Counted from the stretch's first letter, positions 14,989-23,222 are shown. The stretch: DNA of 42,465 nt from JBBDMW01 sp040878005 (GCA_040878005.1 JBBDMW010000005.1:1-42465), one strand, 5' to 3'. Made by a program: numbers and translations. The notes: a model not told the origin generated them from the sequence alone.

Positions 14989-17481
14989 GTGACTCGCGAC
15001 CGTCTCATCGCGCTTGCGCCAGCCTCCTTCGCGCTCATCGTAATGCTCATACTGGACACAGCCCCGCTCAACTGGGCCGTCGTCAACCAGGAATCCTGGC
15101 CCGCCTCACTGCAATCCCTCGTTGTGCTTGCAACTCTGGGGGGAGGCATTGCCTGGTACGCCATACGCCGCGCCCAGGCCACGGCCCGCGAATTGGCAGA
15201 CTTCCAGAGGGCTGACGAAGAGCGCAGGACAGTGGCTGCCATTGGCCTCGGAGCCAACTGGGACCTGGACCTCGAACGCGTTTACAGCCGCGTTGCCAAT
15301 GACCTCCGCGGCCTGGTTGCCTACGACCGGATTGCAATCACCTCCGCCAGTCCCGACGGCAAAATGAACATGGTCTTCATTCATGGTGATGCGCTTCCCG
15401 AAGAGCACAACGGTGGCGTCATTGACCTGTCCATCGGAGAGCCCGACGGCCTGCGGCACGCCGCCAGCCTTGGGTTCAGGTCGAAGCTCACCGTGCCAAT
15501 CCCTGCCGCCAGCGGCGCCCTGACACTGCGAAGCAAGAACTTAAATGCATATGGTCCAAGGGAACTCGACCTCATGCGCCAGGTGGTAGCACAGATCTCG
15601 CCTGGCCTTGCCAACGCCCGTCTCTTCCAGTCAAGCCAGCGACAGGTCCAGGAGCGTACGGCGCTCGCCGAAATTGGCCGGGCAGCCACCGGGGAACGCA
15701 GGCTGGAACCCCTCTTTCACGTAGTCAGGGAATCTTTGTCCGCGTTGATAGATTTCGACCACATGGGTGTGATCCTTGCTGAGCCAATGAGCAAACGCGG
15801 GCGGGTGGCGCATTGGACCGCGGAAGGACTTGCAGGACTCAGGGATGGCGATGAAGTCAGCCTTGAATCAAAAGTCCTGGAATCCACCACCGTGACCACC
15901 TCGCATGGGTTGGACCCGTTGGAGCTTGGCGGGCAGGCAGAGCTTGACCATGACGGCCACGAGGCACGGTCATGGCTCCGGGCGCCGCTCATCGTTCGAC
16001 AGCGGCTCATAGGGTTGATGATCCTAAGTGCCCCCGTTGGTATTGCACTCGGTGAAGAAGAATGCAGATTGCTCCAACAGGTCTCTCTTCAGGTCGCTCC
16101 AGCCATAGACAACGCCCGCCTGAACGCTGACCTGGAGCGCCAGGCTGAGGAGCGGCGGGCCATCGCCGCAATTGGCCTGGCTGCCAACTCCGATTTGTCG
16201 CTGGAGAACATCTACGAGAGCGTGGCAGACGAGCTTGCAAGCGTGCTCCCGTATGACCGCTTTTCAGTGGTATACACCGCGCCCGGCCAGCAGGAATACG
16301 AAATCGCTTACGTACGCGGCGTGGAAGTTGCCGGGTACCACGTGGGAGACCGCGTGCCACCCAGGCAGCACGATGATTTTCCAATCATTGACGGGCAGGT
16401 CCGCATGCTTCGCACCGGCACGCTCGAAGATCACCTTTCCCAGCACATCCACAGGGAAGTCGGCCTCTTGTCGTGGGCGCAGGCGCCGCTGGGCGCCGGA
16501 AGCCGGTTGAACGGGTTCCTCAGCATTCGGAGCCGCCAGGCCAACGCCTACACACCCCACGATCTGGATTTACTGGAACGAGTGGCGAACCAGGTCGCCC
16601 CCGCCATCCAGAATGCGCGCCTGTTTGCGGAAGAAAGGGAGCTGCGGCAACAGCTTGACCAGCAGAACCACGAGTTGCATGAGGCCAACCAGGCCAGGAG
16701 CCGGTTCCTTTCCACGGTCTCGCACGAACTCAAGACACCGCTGACCATAGTCTCCGGCTTCATAAACATGATCACGAAGAACCCCTCAGGCAACCTCGAT
16801 CCGGAGCAGCTCGACACCCTCCACATAATCCAGCGCAACACGGCTCGCCTCAGCTTCCTGATCAACGACATCCTGGACATTTCCCGTGTCGACGCAGGCA
16901 CCTTCAGCCTGTCACCTGATGACTTTGAGCTTGTCGACCTCTTCACCGAACTGGATGACAGTTTCCAGGCCTTCCTTCATGACAAGAGACAGAAACTGGT
17001 AGCAAACTGGCCGGCCGGTCCTATTTGGATGCACGCCGACCGGAATCGACTGGCACAACTCCTGTCCAACATCCTGAGCAATGCCTCCAAGTACTCCCCA
17101 CCTGGATCTGTTGTGGAAATGAATGCCACGGTGGATGGCGATGATCTCCAAATTGTGATCACAGACCAGGGCATGGGAATAAGCAAAGAAGACCAGGAGA
17201 AACTGTTCACCGCTTTCTACAGAGTGGACAACGAGAAGACGCGTGAAGTGCCAGGCACCGGCCTCGGCCTGTTCATCGCCCGCTCCATAACGGAAATGCA
17301 CGCCGGGACAATCCACCTCGAAAGTGAGCCGGGAACAGGCACCACTGTCCACATAACGCTGCCAGGGCTGATAAAGGAGCCGGTGGCGCTCGAAGAGGAT
17401 TCTGAGACTCACATTGAAATTCCGCGGTCACGCCTCTACCCGGACGCGGATATGGACGACATTCCAATGTCGGCTGACTAG
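14989..17481 (+). CDS. membrane sensor histidine kinase with three GAF-type domains
   Basis: This encodes 830 residues from a GTG at 14989 (GGAG close upstream). Two membrane segments (about 7-24 and 43-59) enclose a very short outer loop. A helix then leads to three GAF-like sensor domains at about 85-215, 225-375 and 385-545; the first and third start with near-identical linkers (EERRTVAAIGLGANWDLDLE and EERRAIAAIGLAANSDLSLE). A coiled coil (about 548-575) precedes the HisKA domain with the phospho-accepting H579 in STVSHELKTPL, and the ATPase domain has the N box (NILSNASKYS), G1 (DQGMGIS, about 726-732) and G2 (GTGLGL, 756-761). The signal is unknown; GAF domains bind small molecules, and no haem or phytochrome cysteine is obvious. 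The CheY-like gene 68 bases downstream is the likely partner. Confidence 0.9.
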   Translation: MTRDRLIALAPASFALIVMLILDTAPLNWAVVNQESWPASLQSLVVLATLGGGIAWYAIRRAQATARELADFQRADEERRTVAAIGLGANWDLDLERVYSRVANDLRGLVAYDRIAITSASPDGKMNMVFIHGDALPEEHNGGVIDLSIGEPDGLRHAASLGFRSKLTVPIPAASGALTLRSKNLNAYGPRELDLMRQVVAQISPGLANARLFQSSQRQVQERTALAEIGRAATGERRLEPLFHVVRESLSALIDFDHMGVILAEPMSKRGRVAHWTAEGLAGLRDGDEVSLESKVLESTTVTTSHGLDPLELGGQAELDHDGHEARSWLRAPLIVRQRLIGLMILSAPVGIALGEEECRLLQQVSLQVAPAIDNARLNADLERQAEERRAIAAIGLAANSDLSLENIYESVADELASVLPYDRFSVVYTAPGQQEYEIAYVRGVEVAGYHVGDRVPPRQHDDFPIIDGQVRMLRTGTLEDHLSQHIHREVGLLSWAQAPLGAGSRLNGFLSIRSRQANAYTPHDLDLLERVANQVAPAIQNARLFAEERELRQQLDQQNHELHEANQARSRFLSTVSHELKTPLTIVSGFINMITKNPSGNLDPEQLDTLHIIQRNTARLSFLINDILDISRVDAGTFSLSPDDFELVDLFTELDDSFQAFLHDKRQKLVANWPAGPIWMHADRNRLAQLLSNILSNASKYSPPGSVVEMNATVDGDDLQIVITDQGMGISKEDQEKLFTAFYRVDNEKTREVPGTGLGLFIARSITEMHAGTIHLESEPGTGTTVHITLPGLIKEPVALEEDSETHIEIPRSRLYPDADMDDIPMSAD

Positions 17482-17549
17482 GCAATCTGGAGCAGAGTTG
17501 GACGCAGCACATCGGTCCGGGAGGACAGAGCTGCGTTACGGAGGTAACG

Positions 17550-17969
17550 ATGTACAAGGTTCTCGTGGTGGATGACAGCGCAGACATAAGGCTGCTGCTG
17601 GGCAAAACGCTAAAGAGTGCGGGTTACGCGGTAGTTGAGGCCACCGACGGCGATGAGGTCGTGTCGGCCGTGCTCGCCCACGAGCCGGACATCATCCTGA
17701 TGGACGTTTCAATGCCAAGGATGGACGGGTTCAGGGCACTGGCCCTACTCAAGAAGGACGCGCGCACACGTTCCATGCCAGTCCTCATGGTCACAGCGAA
17801 AGGCCACCCGGACGACCTCGAAACCGCCCGGTCACTTGGAGCTCATGACTACATAAACAAGCCGTGGGCACACGGCGAAGTCGAACTACGCGTCCAGTGG
17901 GCAATCACAGCCGTAGAACGACGACGCCAACGCATAGCCAGGGAAAAAGAAGAAAAGATGGCAAGCTAA
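17550..17969 (+). CDS. single-domain (CheY-like) response regulator
   Basis: This encodes 139 residues: one receiver domain and a charged C-terminal helix (VERRRQRIAREKEEKMAS) with no DNA-binding domain. The acidic pocket is D8 and D9, the phosphorylation site is D52 (ILMDVSMP), and the switch residues are T82 and K104 (INKPW). GGAGG lies before the ATG. Lying 68 bases after the sensor kinase, it is probably that kinase's phosphate acceptor and must act through protein contact or a phosphorelay rather than by binding DNA. Confidence 0.9.
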   Translation: MYKVLVVDDSADIRLLLGKTLKSAGYAVVEATDGDEVVSAVLAHEPDIILMDVSMPRMDGFRALALLKKDARTRSMPVLMVTAKGHPDDLETARSLGAHDYINKPWAHGEVELRVQWAITAVERRRQRIAREKEEKMAS

Positions 17970-18004
17970 CCACACCCCAACCACCAACCAGACACCACCG
18001 CAGT

Positions 18005-18035
18005 GTCATCCTGAGCAAAGCGAAGGATCTCTCCT
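18005..18035. repeat. REP-like imperfect palindrome
   Basis: The core around ATCCTGAGCAAAGCGAAGGAT can fold into a small hairpin (ATCCT with AGGAT, inner GC with GC). From memory it closely resembles a GTCATCCTGAGCGAAGCGAAGG-type intergenic element that recurs in many bacterial genomes. Only one copy is present here, so its repeat status rests on recollection. Confidence 0.5.
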
Positions 18036-18090
18036 CGCGCATCCAAACCACCAATCACCCATTCCAACCACCACGAAACTCCCACCACAA

Positions 18091-18163
18091 TGTCGTCTCG
18101 ACCGAACACCGAGCCGGTAGGCGAGCCTCGAAGAGTGTCCGACGCCGAAGGCGGAGTATAAAC
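18091..18163. repeat. dispersed intergenic repeat, copy 1
   Basis: This copy begins TGTCGTCTCGACCGAA (18091-18106), continues with a GAGCCGGTAGGCGAGCC module, then CTCGAAGAGTGTCCGA (18127-18142), and ends with a GCCGAAGGCGGAGTATAAAC-like tail. The same modules recur at 18226-18416 and 42386-42465. It is non-coding: no frame has a start and ribosome site. Confidence 0.8.
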
Positions 18164-18225
18164 AGAAAAACGTCATGCGACGCCGACCCCACGCGCCCAA
18201 AACCGAACCGCTACACCCTCCACCA

Positions 18226-18416
18226 TATCGTCTCGACCGAAGCGGAGAGACCCGGTGTGGCAGGGAGGAACATGGCCGCCAGAGGCGGCCACACCTAACC
18301 ACCAGTCCACGTGGGGACGGCCGCAGGCCGTCCAACCCCGAGCCGACAGGCGAGCCTCGAAGAGTGTCCGAGCCGTAGGTGAGTAAAAACCAGAGAGTCC
18401 GAAGCCGAAGGCAAGC
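18226..18416. repeat. dispersed intergenic repeat, copy 2, with two perfect hairpins
   Basis: This copy starts TATCGTCTCGACCGAAG and ends with the CTCGAAGAGTGTCCGA module (18356-18371) followed by an AGCCGTAGGTGAGTAAAAAC tail. Between the modules lie two perfect hairpins with three-base loops: GGCCGCC/GGCGGCC at 18274-18290 and GGACGGCC/GGCCGTCC at 18315-18333. Compared with copy 1 this is a longer version with an insert. Confidence 0.8.
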
Positions 18417-18438
18417 AAAACAAAAGGCAGCTACAAAA

Positions 18439-18467
18439 TTGACACGCACCACCGGCAATGCAAGCAT
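18439..18467 (+). promoter_or_regulatory. possible sigma-70 promoter for the aldehyde dehydrogenase
   Basis: A perfect -35 hexamer TTGACA (18439-18444) is followed after 17 bases by AAGCAT (18462-18467), which matches the -10 consensus at only three positions. It lies about 95 bases before the start codon at 18562. Confidence 0.35.
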
Positions 18468-18504
18468 TGGAGTTATTCTCAAGTCAGACCTGAGGCGACC
18501 GTGC

Positions 18505-18522
18505 ACCGCTCATAGCGGTTTT
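18505..18522 (+). terminator. small hairpin with T run in the leader of the aldehyde dehydrogenase gene
   Basis: ACCGCT and AGCGGT (18505-18510, 18514-18519) form a six-base-pair stem with a three-base loop, and Ts run from 18519 to 18522. It sits between the possible promoter and the start codon, so it could be an attenuator, or simply close off upstream transcription. Confidence 0.35.
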
Positions 18523-18561
18523 GGCGGCCGCCCGTCCATCAGTACCGGAGGAGCTATCTAA

Positions 18562-20022
18562 ATGGCGGACCGTGCACAGAACTTCATCGACGGAGCTTGG
18601 GTGGATGCCCGTTCCGGCAAGACGGCACAGACCACAAACCCGGCCGACCGGGACGATGTGATAGCAGAAGTGCCCGCATCCGGTGCGGAGGACGCCGCAG
18701 TCGCGGTAGATGCCGCCGCTGCAGCACGCAAAGGCTGGGCAGGCACATCAAGCGTGGTACGCGGTGGATACCTGCTCAAGGCCGCAACCTACCTTCAGCA
18801 AAACGCCGAGGAATACGCCCAGGCCATCACGCGTGAATGTGGGAAGTCCATCGTGGAATCACGCGGCGAGGTGGGCCGCGCCGTGGCTCTCCTGCAGTAC
18901 TACGGCGTCGAGGGCAGCAATCCTATTGGAGACGTCGTACCATCCATAAACCCCAACATACTGCTGTACACCACCCGTGTGCCGTTGGGCGCGATCAGCA
19001 TGATCACCCCCTGGAACTTTCCACTGGCAATCCCCATCTGGAAAATGGCCCCGGCGCTTGTTTACGGCAACACCATCGTGCTCAAGCCTGCATCCTTTAC
19101 GCCATACATGGGCGTGATGATCGCCCGCCTCTGGGAAGCCGTTGACCTTCCGAACGGCGTCTTCAACCTGGTGAACGGGTCCGGAAGCGGAGCAGGCAAC
19201 GAGCTCGTGATCAATGAGAAGGTCAACGCCATCTCCTTCACTGGATCCACCAAGGTCGGCTACGGCATCGCCGCTGAGGCCGCCAAGCGGAACATCCGGT
19301 ACCAGTTGGAGATGGGCGGCAAAAACCCGGTGATCGTGCTGCCGGATGCCAACCTGGAGCAGGCGGCCGAGATCACAGTTGGCGGAGCAATGAAGTACTC
19401 CGGCCAGAAGTGCACCGCAACGTCCCGGGCCATCGCCGTGGGCAACATTATCGAGGAGTTCACCAACCTGGTCGTGGACAAGGTGAACGCCCTGAAAGTC
19501 GGACCCGGCGCAGATCCTGAATCGGTCGTCATACCCGTCATAGACCACAACGCCCAGGAGAGCATCACCTCCGCCATCAAGCGAGGCGTCGATGAAGGCG
19601 GCCACGTCCTCGCCGGTGGTGGCGTGCCATCAGGTAATGGCTACGACAAGGGAAGCTATGTGCAGCCCACTGTTATCAGCAAGGTTGCACCGGATGCCTT
19701 CGTCGCCTGTGAAGAAATCTTCGGCCCCGTACTTTCCATCATTCCATCACGGGATGCTGACGAGGCCCTCCAGATCGCCAACTCGGTGCCTTACGGCCTG
19801 AGCGCTGGCATCTTCACAAGGGACCTGAACTCCGTCTTGGACTTCGCCAGCCGGATAGAGGCCGGCATTGTGAAGATCAACGGCGAGACTGCCGGGGTCG
19901 AGCCACAGGTGCCATTCGGCGGCATGAAGGCTTCGTCATCTGGCTCTCGTGAACAGGGCAAGGCGGCCATAGAGTTCTTCACGGAAACGAAGACCATCTA
20001 CATGGACCGTTCAGCCACGTAG
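18562..20022 (+). CDS. NAD(P)-dependent aldehyde dehydrogenase
   Basis: This encodes 486 residues, a full-length member of the ALDH superfamily that oxidises an aldehyde to the acid through a thiohemiacetal. Cofactor-binding and active-site features are intact: TPWNFPLAIPIWK, LKPASFTP, FTGSTKVG, the general base in LEMGGKNP (E250), the nucleophile in YSGQKCTATS (C284), and EEIFGPVL. GGAGGAG precedes the ATG. It is followed, after a strong terminator, by a DapA-family lyase on the same strand. This gene pair and the enolase-superfamily gene 3 kb away suggest 2-oxoglutarate semialdehyde as a possible substrate, but that is inference from context. Succinate or betaine semialdehyde remain possible. 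Confidence 0.9.
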   Translation: MADRAQNFIDGAWVDARSGKTAQTTNPADRDDVIAEVPASGAEDAAVAVDAAAAARKGWAGTSSVVRGGYLLKAATYLQQNAEEYAQAITRECGKSIVESRGEVGRAVALLQYYGVEGSNPIGDVVPSINPNILLYTTRVPLGAISMITPWNFPLAIPIWKMAPALVYGNTIVLKPASFTPYMGVMIARLWEAVDLPNGVFNLVNGSGSGAGNELVINEKVNAISFTGSTKVGYGIAAEAAKRNIRYQLEMGGKNPVIVLPDANLEQAAEITVGGAMKYSGQKCTATSRAIAVGNIIEEFTNLVVDKVNALKVGPGADPESVVIPVIDHNAQESITSAIKRGVDEGGHVLAGGGVPSGNGYDKGSYVQPTVISKVAPDAFVACEEIFGPVLSIIPSRDADEALQIANSVPYGLSAGIFTRDLNSVLDFASRIEAGIVKINGETAGVEPQVPFGGMKASSSGSREQGKAAIEFFTETKTIYMDRSAT

Positions 20023-20051
20023 CCTGACACAGGCGATCAGTACAACACATC

Positions 20052-20081
20052 ACGGCCCTGCCCTCACCGGCAGGGCCGTTT
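20052..20081 (+). terminator. Rho-independent-like terminator after the aldehyde dehydrogenase
   Basis: A perfect 11-bp stem (ACGGCCCTGCC at 20052-20062, GGCAGGGCCGT at 20069-20079) with a six-base loop ends in TTT. It lies 30 bases after the stop codon, so the downstream lyase probably has partly separate expression. Confidence 0.75.
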
Positions 20082-20174
20082 CAGTTGGCACCTACGCCCT
20101 GTTGCCTTATCCTGCACCCTCACGGCCACAGCGCCGTAAATTGCTGCCCAACCGCCAGATCAGAGGAGTCCATC

Positions 20175-21062
20175 GTGGCTGACCGTTCAATGCGGGGTGT
20201 GTTTCCAATCCTGCAAACGCCCTTTGATGAAAACGGGGAGATCCTCTTTGAAGACCTGCGCTCCGAGGTGGACTTTGCCATAAGATCGGGCGTTCACGGG
20301 CTGGGCATTGCCTTTGGCAGTGAAGTCAACAAGCTATCGGATCACGAGCGGGACCAGGTGCTGAGCACGGTGGTGGACCAGGCGGCCGGACGTGCGAAAG
20401 TGGTGATGAACACGGGAGCGCAGTCAACAATCCTGACCATCCACTACAGCAAGGCAGCGCAGGTGCTCGGGGCTAACGGCGTGATGATATCGCCTCCCAC
20501 AGCAGGCAATCCGCCTGTGGCAGAAGTACGACGCCACTATCTCGCGGTGGCTGAGGCCACAAGCCTGCCCATTTTCATGCAGGACCTGGCAGGCGCCACA
20601 CTCGCGCCGTCCCTCATGGCAGACCTGGCAAAGGCGCATGAGAACCTTTGCTATGCGAAGGTGGAAACCCTGCCCACGCCCCACAGGTTTGCAGAGGCCG
20701 CGGCATCCGCCAGCAAGCGGCTCTCGTTATTCGGCGGGGCCAACGGCGTTTTCTTCATTGAGGAGCTGCAAAGAGGCGGCGTCGGCACGATGCAGGGCAT
20801 AGCCATATGCGATGTTGTCAGGCGAGTCTGGGACCGCTTCCAGTCTGGCGACGAAGGCAGCGCGGCTGAGATCTGGGACCGCTACCAGCCACTCGTCAAG
20901 CTGTATTCCATGTCGGAGAACCAGTCGTACTACGTCGCCAAGGAGATCCTGCGCAAGCGCGGAGTGATCTCCAAGGCCTGCCCAAGGTTGCCGGCCCGAA
21001 AACCGGACGATGGCATCTACAGGCAGATAGCCATGCTGATGGAACGCCTCGAAATCAGCTAG
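20175..21062 (+). CDS. DapA-family (class I aldolase-like) lyase, atypical active site
   Basis: This encodes 295 residues from a GTG at 20175, chosen because AGAGGAG lies six bases upstream. The fold is a TIM barrel of the dihydrodipicolinate synthase / N-acetylneuraminate lyase family: GVFPILQTPF at the N terminus and the Schiff-base lysine in CYAKVETLPTP (K162). The usual threonine pair (GTTGE) is replaced by AFGSE (46-50) and the usual catalytic tyrosine of the YN motif by Gln (MQD, 135-137). It is therefore probably not DapA itself but a lyase or dehydratase acting on another 2-keto acid. Possible roles include 5-keto-4-deoxyglucarate dehydratase-like or an aldolase. Its neighbour is the aldehyde dehydrogenase. 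Confidence 0.82.
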   Translation: MADRSMRGVFPILQTPFDENGEILFEDLRSEVDFAIRSGVHGLGIAFGSEVNKLSDHERDQVLSTVVDQAAGRAKVVMNTGAQSTILTIHYSKAAQVLGANGVMISPPTAGNPPVAEVRRHYLAVAEATSLPIFMQDLAGATLAPSLMADLAKAHENLCYAKVETLPTPHRFAEAAASASKRLSLFGGANGVFFIEELQRGGVGTMQGIAICDVVRRVWDRFQSGDEGSAAEIWDRYQPLVKLYSMSENQSYYVAKEILRKRGVISKACPRLPARKPDDGIYRQIAMLMERLEIS

Positions 21063-21080
21063 ACGATCCCCGTATCTAGC

Positions 21081-21106
21081 AGGGGGCGGCCATCACGCCG
21101 CCCCCT
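21081..21106. terminator. bidirectional hairpin between convergent genes
   Basis: A perfect 10-bp stem (AGGGGGCGGC at 21081-21090, GCCGCCCCCT at 21097-21106) with a six-base loop lies between the stops of the lyase and of the minus-strand binding protein. There is no T tract on either side. Confidence 0.6.
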
Positions 21107-21124
21107 CCAGGAGTCACACGTCGA

Positions 21125-22009
21125 TCAGGCGTCTGGCGGCGCAACCACCACCTGGTCCATCGGGTAGCGTTTCGTAATGAGCTTCGAATGCTCAAACACG
21201 TCCAGCGCTGCCTCGTAGAGGTTCTGCGGAATGGCGATGTCGCCGTCCCAGCACCCCAGCCCCTGGTAGTACTCAAGCGTCTTGGTGAGCGCTTCAAGGC
21301 TGTACTCAGGGAAGAAATCCTTCTCCGCCTCGGCCACTTCTGCTGGCGGGGCCGTGTTCACCCACTCCCGAGATTTCCGGTACGCCCTGGTGAAACGAGC
21401 CGCCTCCGGCGTCTTCACCCAGTCCCATGACGCCGTAAGGCTGCTGAAGGCAACCGGCCCCACGGCCTCCCCCACGGACGCCACGACCTGGGCATGCCCC
21501 TCGTGCTCAAGCTGCTGCGGGTACGGCCCCTGCTCATGGAAGAAGTCGCCCTGCCCGGAGCGGAAGCCAGACATCATGTCCTCGGTGCCCCCGGCGTCAA
21601 TCGGGTCGAGGTCGTTGATATCAACCCCCTTCTTGTGCAGGCCGTACGCCAGCATGGCCTGCGGCTGGCCGCCGTGGACAAACATGAATTTCCCCGTGGT
21701 CAGCTTGTCCCATGTGAAGTCTGGGTCCGGCTTCCTTGAAGCGATCAGGAACCCGTCACGGGTGTTGATCTGGGCAAAGTGAACAGTCGGCGGTTTTTCG
21801 CCTTTCTCCATCGGCCCCCAGCTTCCACCAACCGCCGATTGCGCCACGTCTATCTCGCCATCGTTGATTAGCTGCGGCAAGGGGGTACCACCCGCCACCG
21901 AATAGACGCCTTCAAATCCTTCTTCTTTCAAAAATCCGCCCGCGATCGTTGAGATCAAGGGGCTGTAAAACGCCGAGTGGCGCGAGGCCATGATTCGCAG
22001 CTTTGACAA
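21125..22009 (-). CDS. THI5/NMT1-like periplasmic-binding-fold protein without a signal peptide
   Basis: This encodes 294 residues. The pattern MASRHSAFYSPLISTIAGGF, then PLPQLINDGEIDVAQS, is that of the SsuA/THI5/NMT1 substrate-binding family, which binds sulfonates, pyrimidine precursors, riboflavin and similar ligands. Odd point: the protein begins directly with the first beta strand and no signal peptide, lipobox or membrane segment is present. The start is a TTG at 22009 with GAGGTGA upstream; the next Met (residue 7) would only shorten it. No ABC permease or ATPase gene lies nearby. It may be a cytoplasmic ligand-binding or enzyme-like member, as the THI5 family itself includes an enzyme. 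Ligand unknown. Confidence 0.75.
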   Translation of the reverse strand: MSKLRIMASRHSAFYSPLISTIAGGFLKEEGFEGVYSVAGGTPLPQLINDGEIDVAQSAVGGSWGPMEKGEKPPTVHFAQINTRDGFLIASRKPDPDFTWDKLTTGKFMFVHGGQPQAMLAYGLHKKGVDINDLDPIDAGGTEDMMSGFRSGQGDFFHEQGPYPQQLEHEGHAQVVASVGEAVGPVAFSSLTASWDWVKTPEAARFTRAYRKSREWVNTAPPAEVAEAEKDFFPEYSLEALTKTLEYYQGLGCWDGDIAIPQNLYEAALDVFEHSKLITKRYPMDQVVVAPPDA

Positions 22010-22090
22010 CAGTTCACCTCACTGGTTCATAATCTTTCAATGGCTACGGTCAGCCCGCATTCTAACGCGTACTCGCCGAACGCCACGACA

Positions 22091-22591
22091 TTAAGGCTGG
22101 GAACACTCCGGCGGCACCGGCCACGAGGCGCCCGTTTCATCACCCTCGTCACCCACCCATATGGTTTGGGACACCGAGCCATGATCGGGCACCACTATCG
22201 CCAACCCGTACGCGCCCTCTGCGAGTCCCGGCGGGAGAACCAACTGGAGTTGATTCTCCACTTGCAATCCTTCTGGAATGGCAAAGGAGTCGCCGCCGGA
22301 CATCATCGGCGCATCGCTGTCCATGAGGACCACGCAATACACGCTGGCCCACTCACCTGCCTCGACATCTTCGCCGGAGCCGTCACCGTTCCTGAACAGA
22401 ACAGAAAAATCAGATTGATCCCCTCCCGCATGACCGGCAGTGTTGCCTGTCAGTTCGATCAGCGAGCCATCATCAAATGTCTCGCTGGCGGTGAACTCTT
22501 CGCCTGGACCCCCATCGTTCCCGCATGCCGCCAGCAGGCCGGTCGCCAACGTCGACAGCATAATAGCCCGGATCATTCGTACGTAACGCAT
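22091..22591 (-). CDS. small lipoprotein of unknown function
   Basis: This encodes 166 residues from the ATG at 22591. The start MRYVRMIRAIMLSTLATGLL runs into the lipobox LAAC (lipidated C23). A second ATG four codons upstream (22603) directly abuts an AGGAGG, too close to use it well, which favours 22591. The mature part is acidic and Gly-rich with strand-like segments (DFSVLFRNGDGSGED, YGLAIVVPDHGSV) and two cysteines, one in VYCVVL and one in PPECSQP. No family was recognised. It lies 81 bases before the binding-protein gene on the same strand, so the two could be co-transcribed. The 308 bases upstream (22592-22899) hold no other recognised gene. Confidence 0.7.
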   Translation of the reverse strand: MRYVRMIRAIMLSTLATGLLAACGNDGGPGEEFTASETFDDGSLIELTGNTAGHAGGDQSDFSVLFRNGDGSGEDVEAGEWASVYCVVLMDSDAPMMSGGDSFAIPEGLQVENQLQLVLPPGLAEGAYGLAIVVPDHGSVSQTIWVGDEGDETGASWPVPPECSQP

Positions 22592-22899
22592 GTGTTCGAT
22601 CATCCTCCTGGGGCGGCGCAGCACTTTGAAGCGTACCGGCGGAACCATTCCCTCGAAAGACGCGAAAACAAAACAACGTGGGCTCGATTGGATACCGTTG
22701 GCGTAGTGTGGGAACAAGACTGCCGTGACGCCAGCAGGCAAATCCCCCGGGAACGAACGGCCTTGGAAACGTTCAAACCAGGGGTGGGGTGCGCCCGCGC
22801 AGCGCCCGGATGCCCCGGCATTGCCGAATCGGCACAGGACGCAGCTTATAAGAACCGCATAAGTCGAAACTATTTGCTGTCAATCTTCACTGGGCACAG

Positions 22900-22986
22900 T
22901 CAGGAAATGACCACCCAGGTAAGAACCAGCATTATTACGAACGCACCTGCGTTCACCACACTCATGAACCGGCTTGAATATCGCAT
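22900..22986 (-). CDS. possible 28-residue single-pass membrane protein
   Basis: The ATG at 22986 has GAGGG about seven bases upstream and opens a 28-codon frame ending in TGA. The product has a short basic start (MRYSSRF) and one hydrophobic helix (VVNAGAFVIMLVLTWVVIS). The frame is also open further upstream, but without good starts. Small membrane proteins of this kind are often missed; without conservation data this remains a candidate. Confidence 0.35.
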   Translation of the reverse strand: MRYSSRFMSVVNAGAFVIMLVLTWVVIS

Positions 22987-23222
22987 TGAGCATCCCTCTA
23001 AATTAAAGACGCTCCAGCGGAACATAATGTTCCCGCCTGTCTCCAGGGCTGCATGAAAGTGTTCATTTTCATTGTCCCTGCTGCGCGGCCTTTCACTTGC
23101 AATCAGGATGCCGGCTCTCCAGCAAAACGAGCCTGTACATTGAGATGTATCCGGCATGCACCGTTGGACCGGGCATACACTCGATGTGATGACAATCGGA
23201 TCCGTGAGGGGAGGAACGGTAC

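Noticed and set aside
18005..18416. Repeats considered as a CRISPR array
   Set aside because: Units are of unequal length and modular order with no regular spacers, and no cas genes are nearby.
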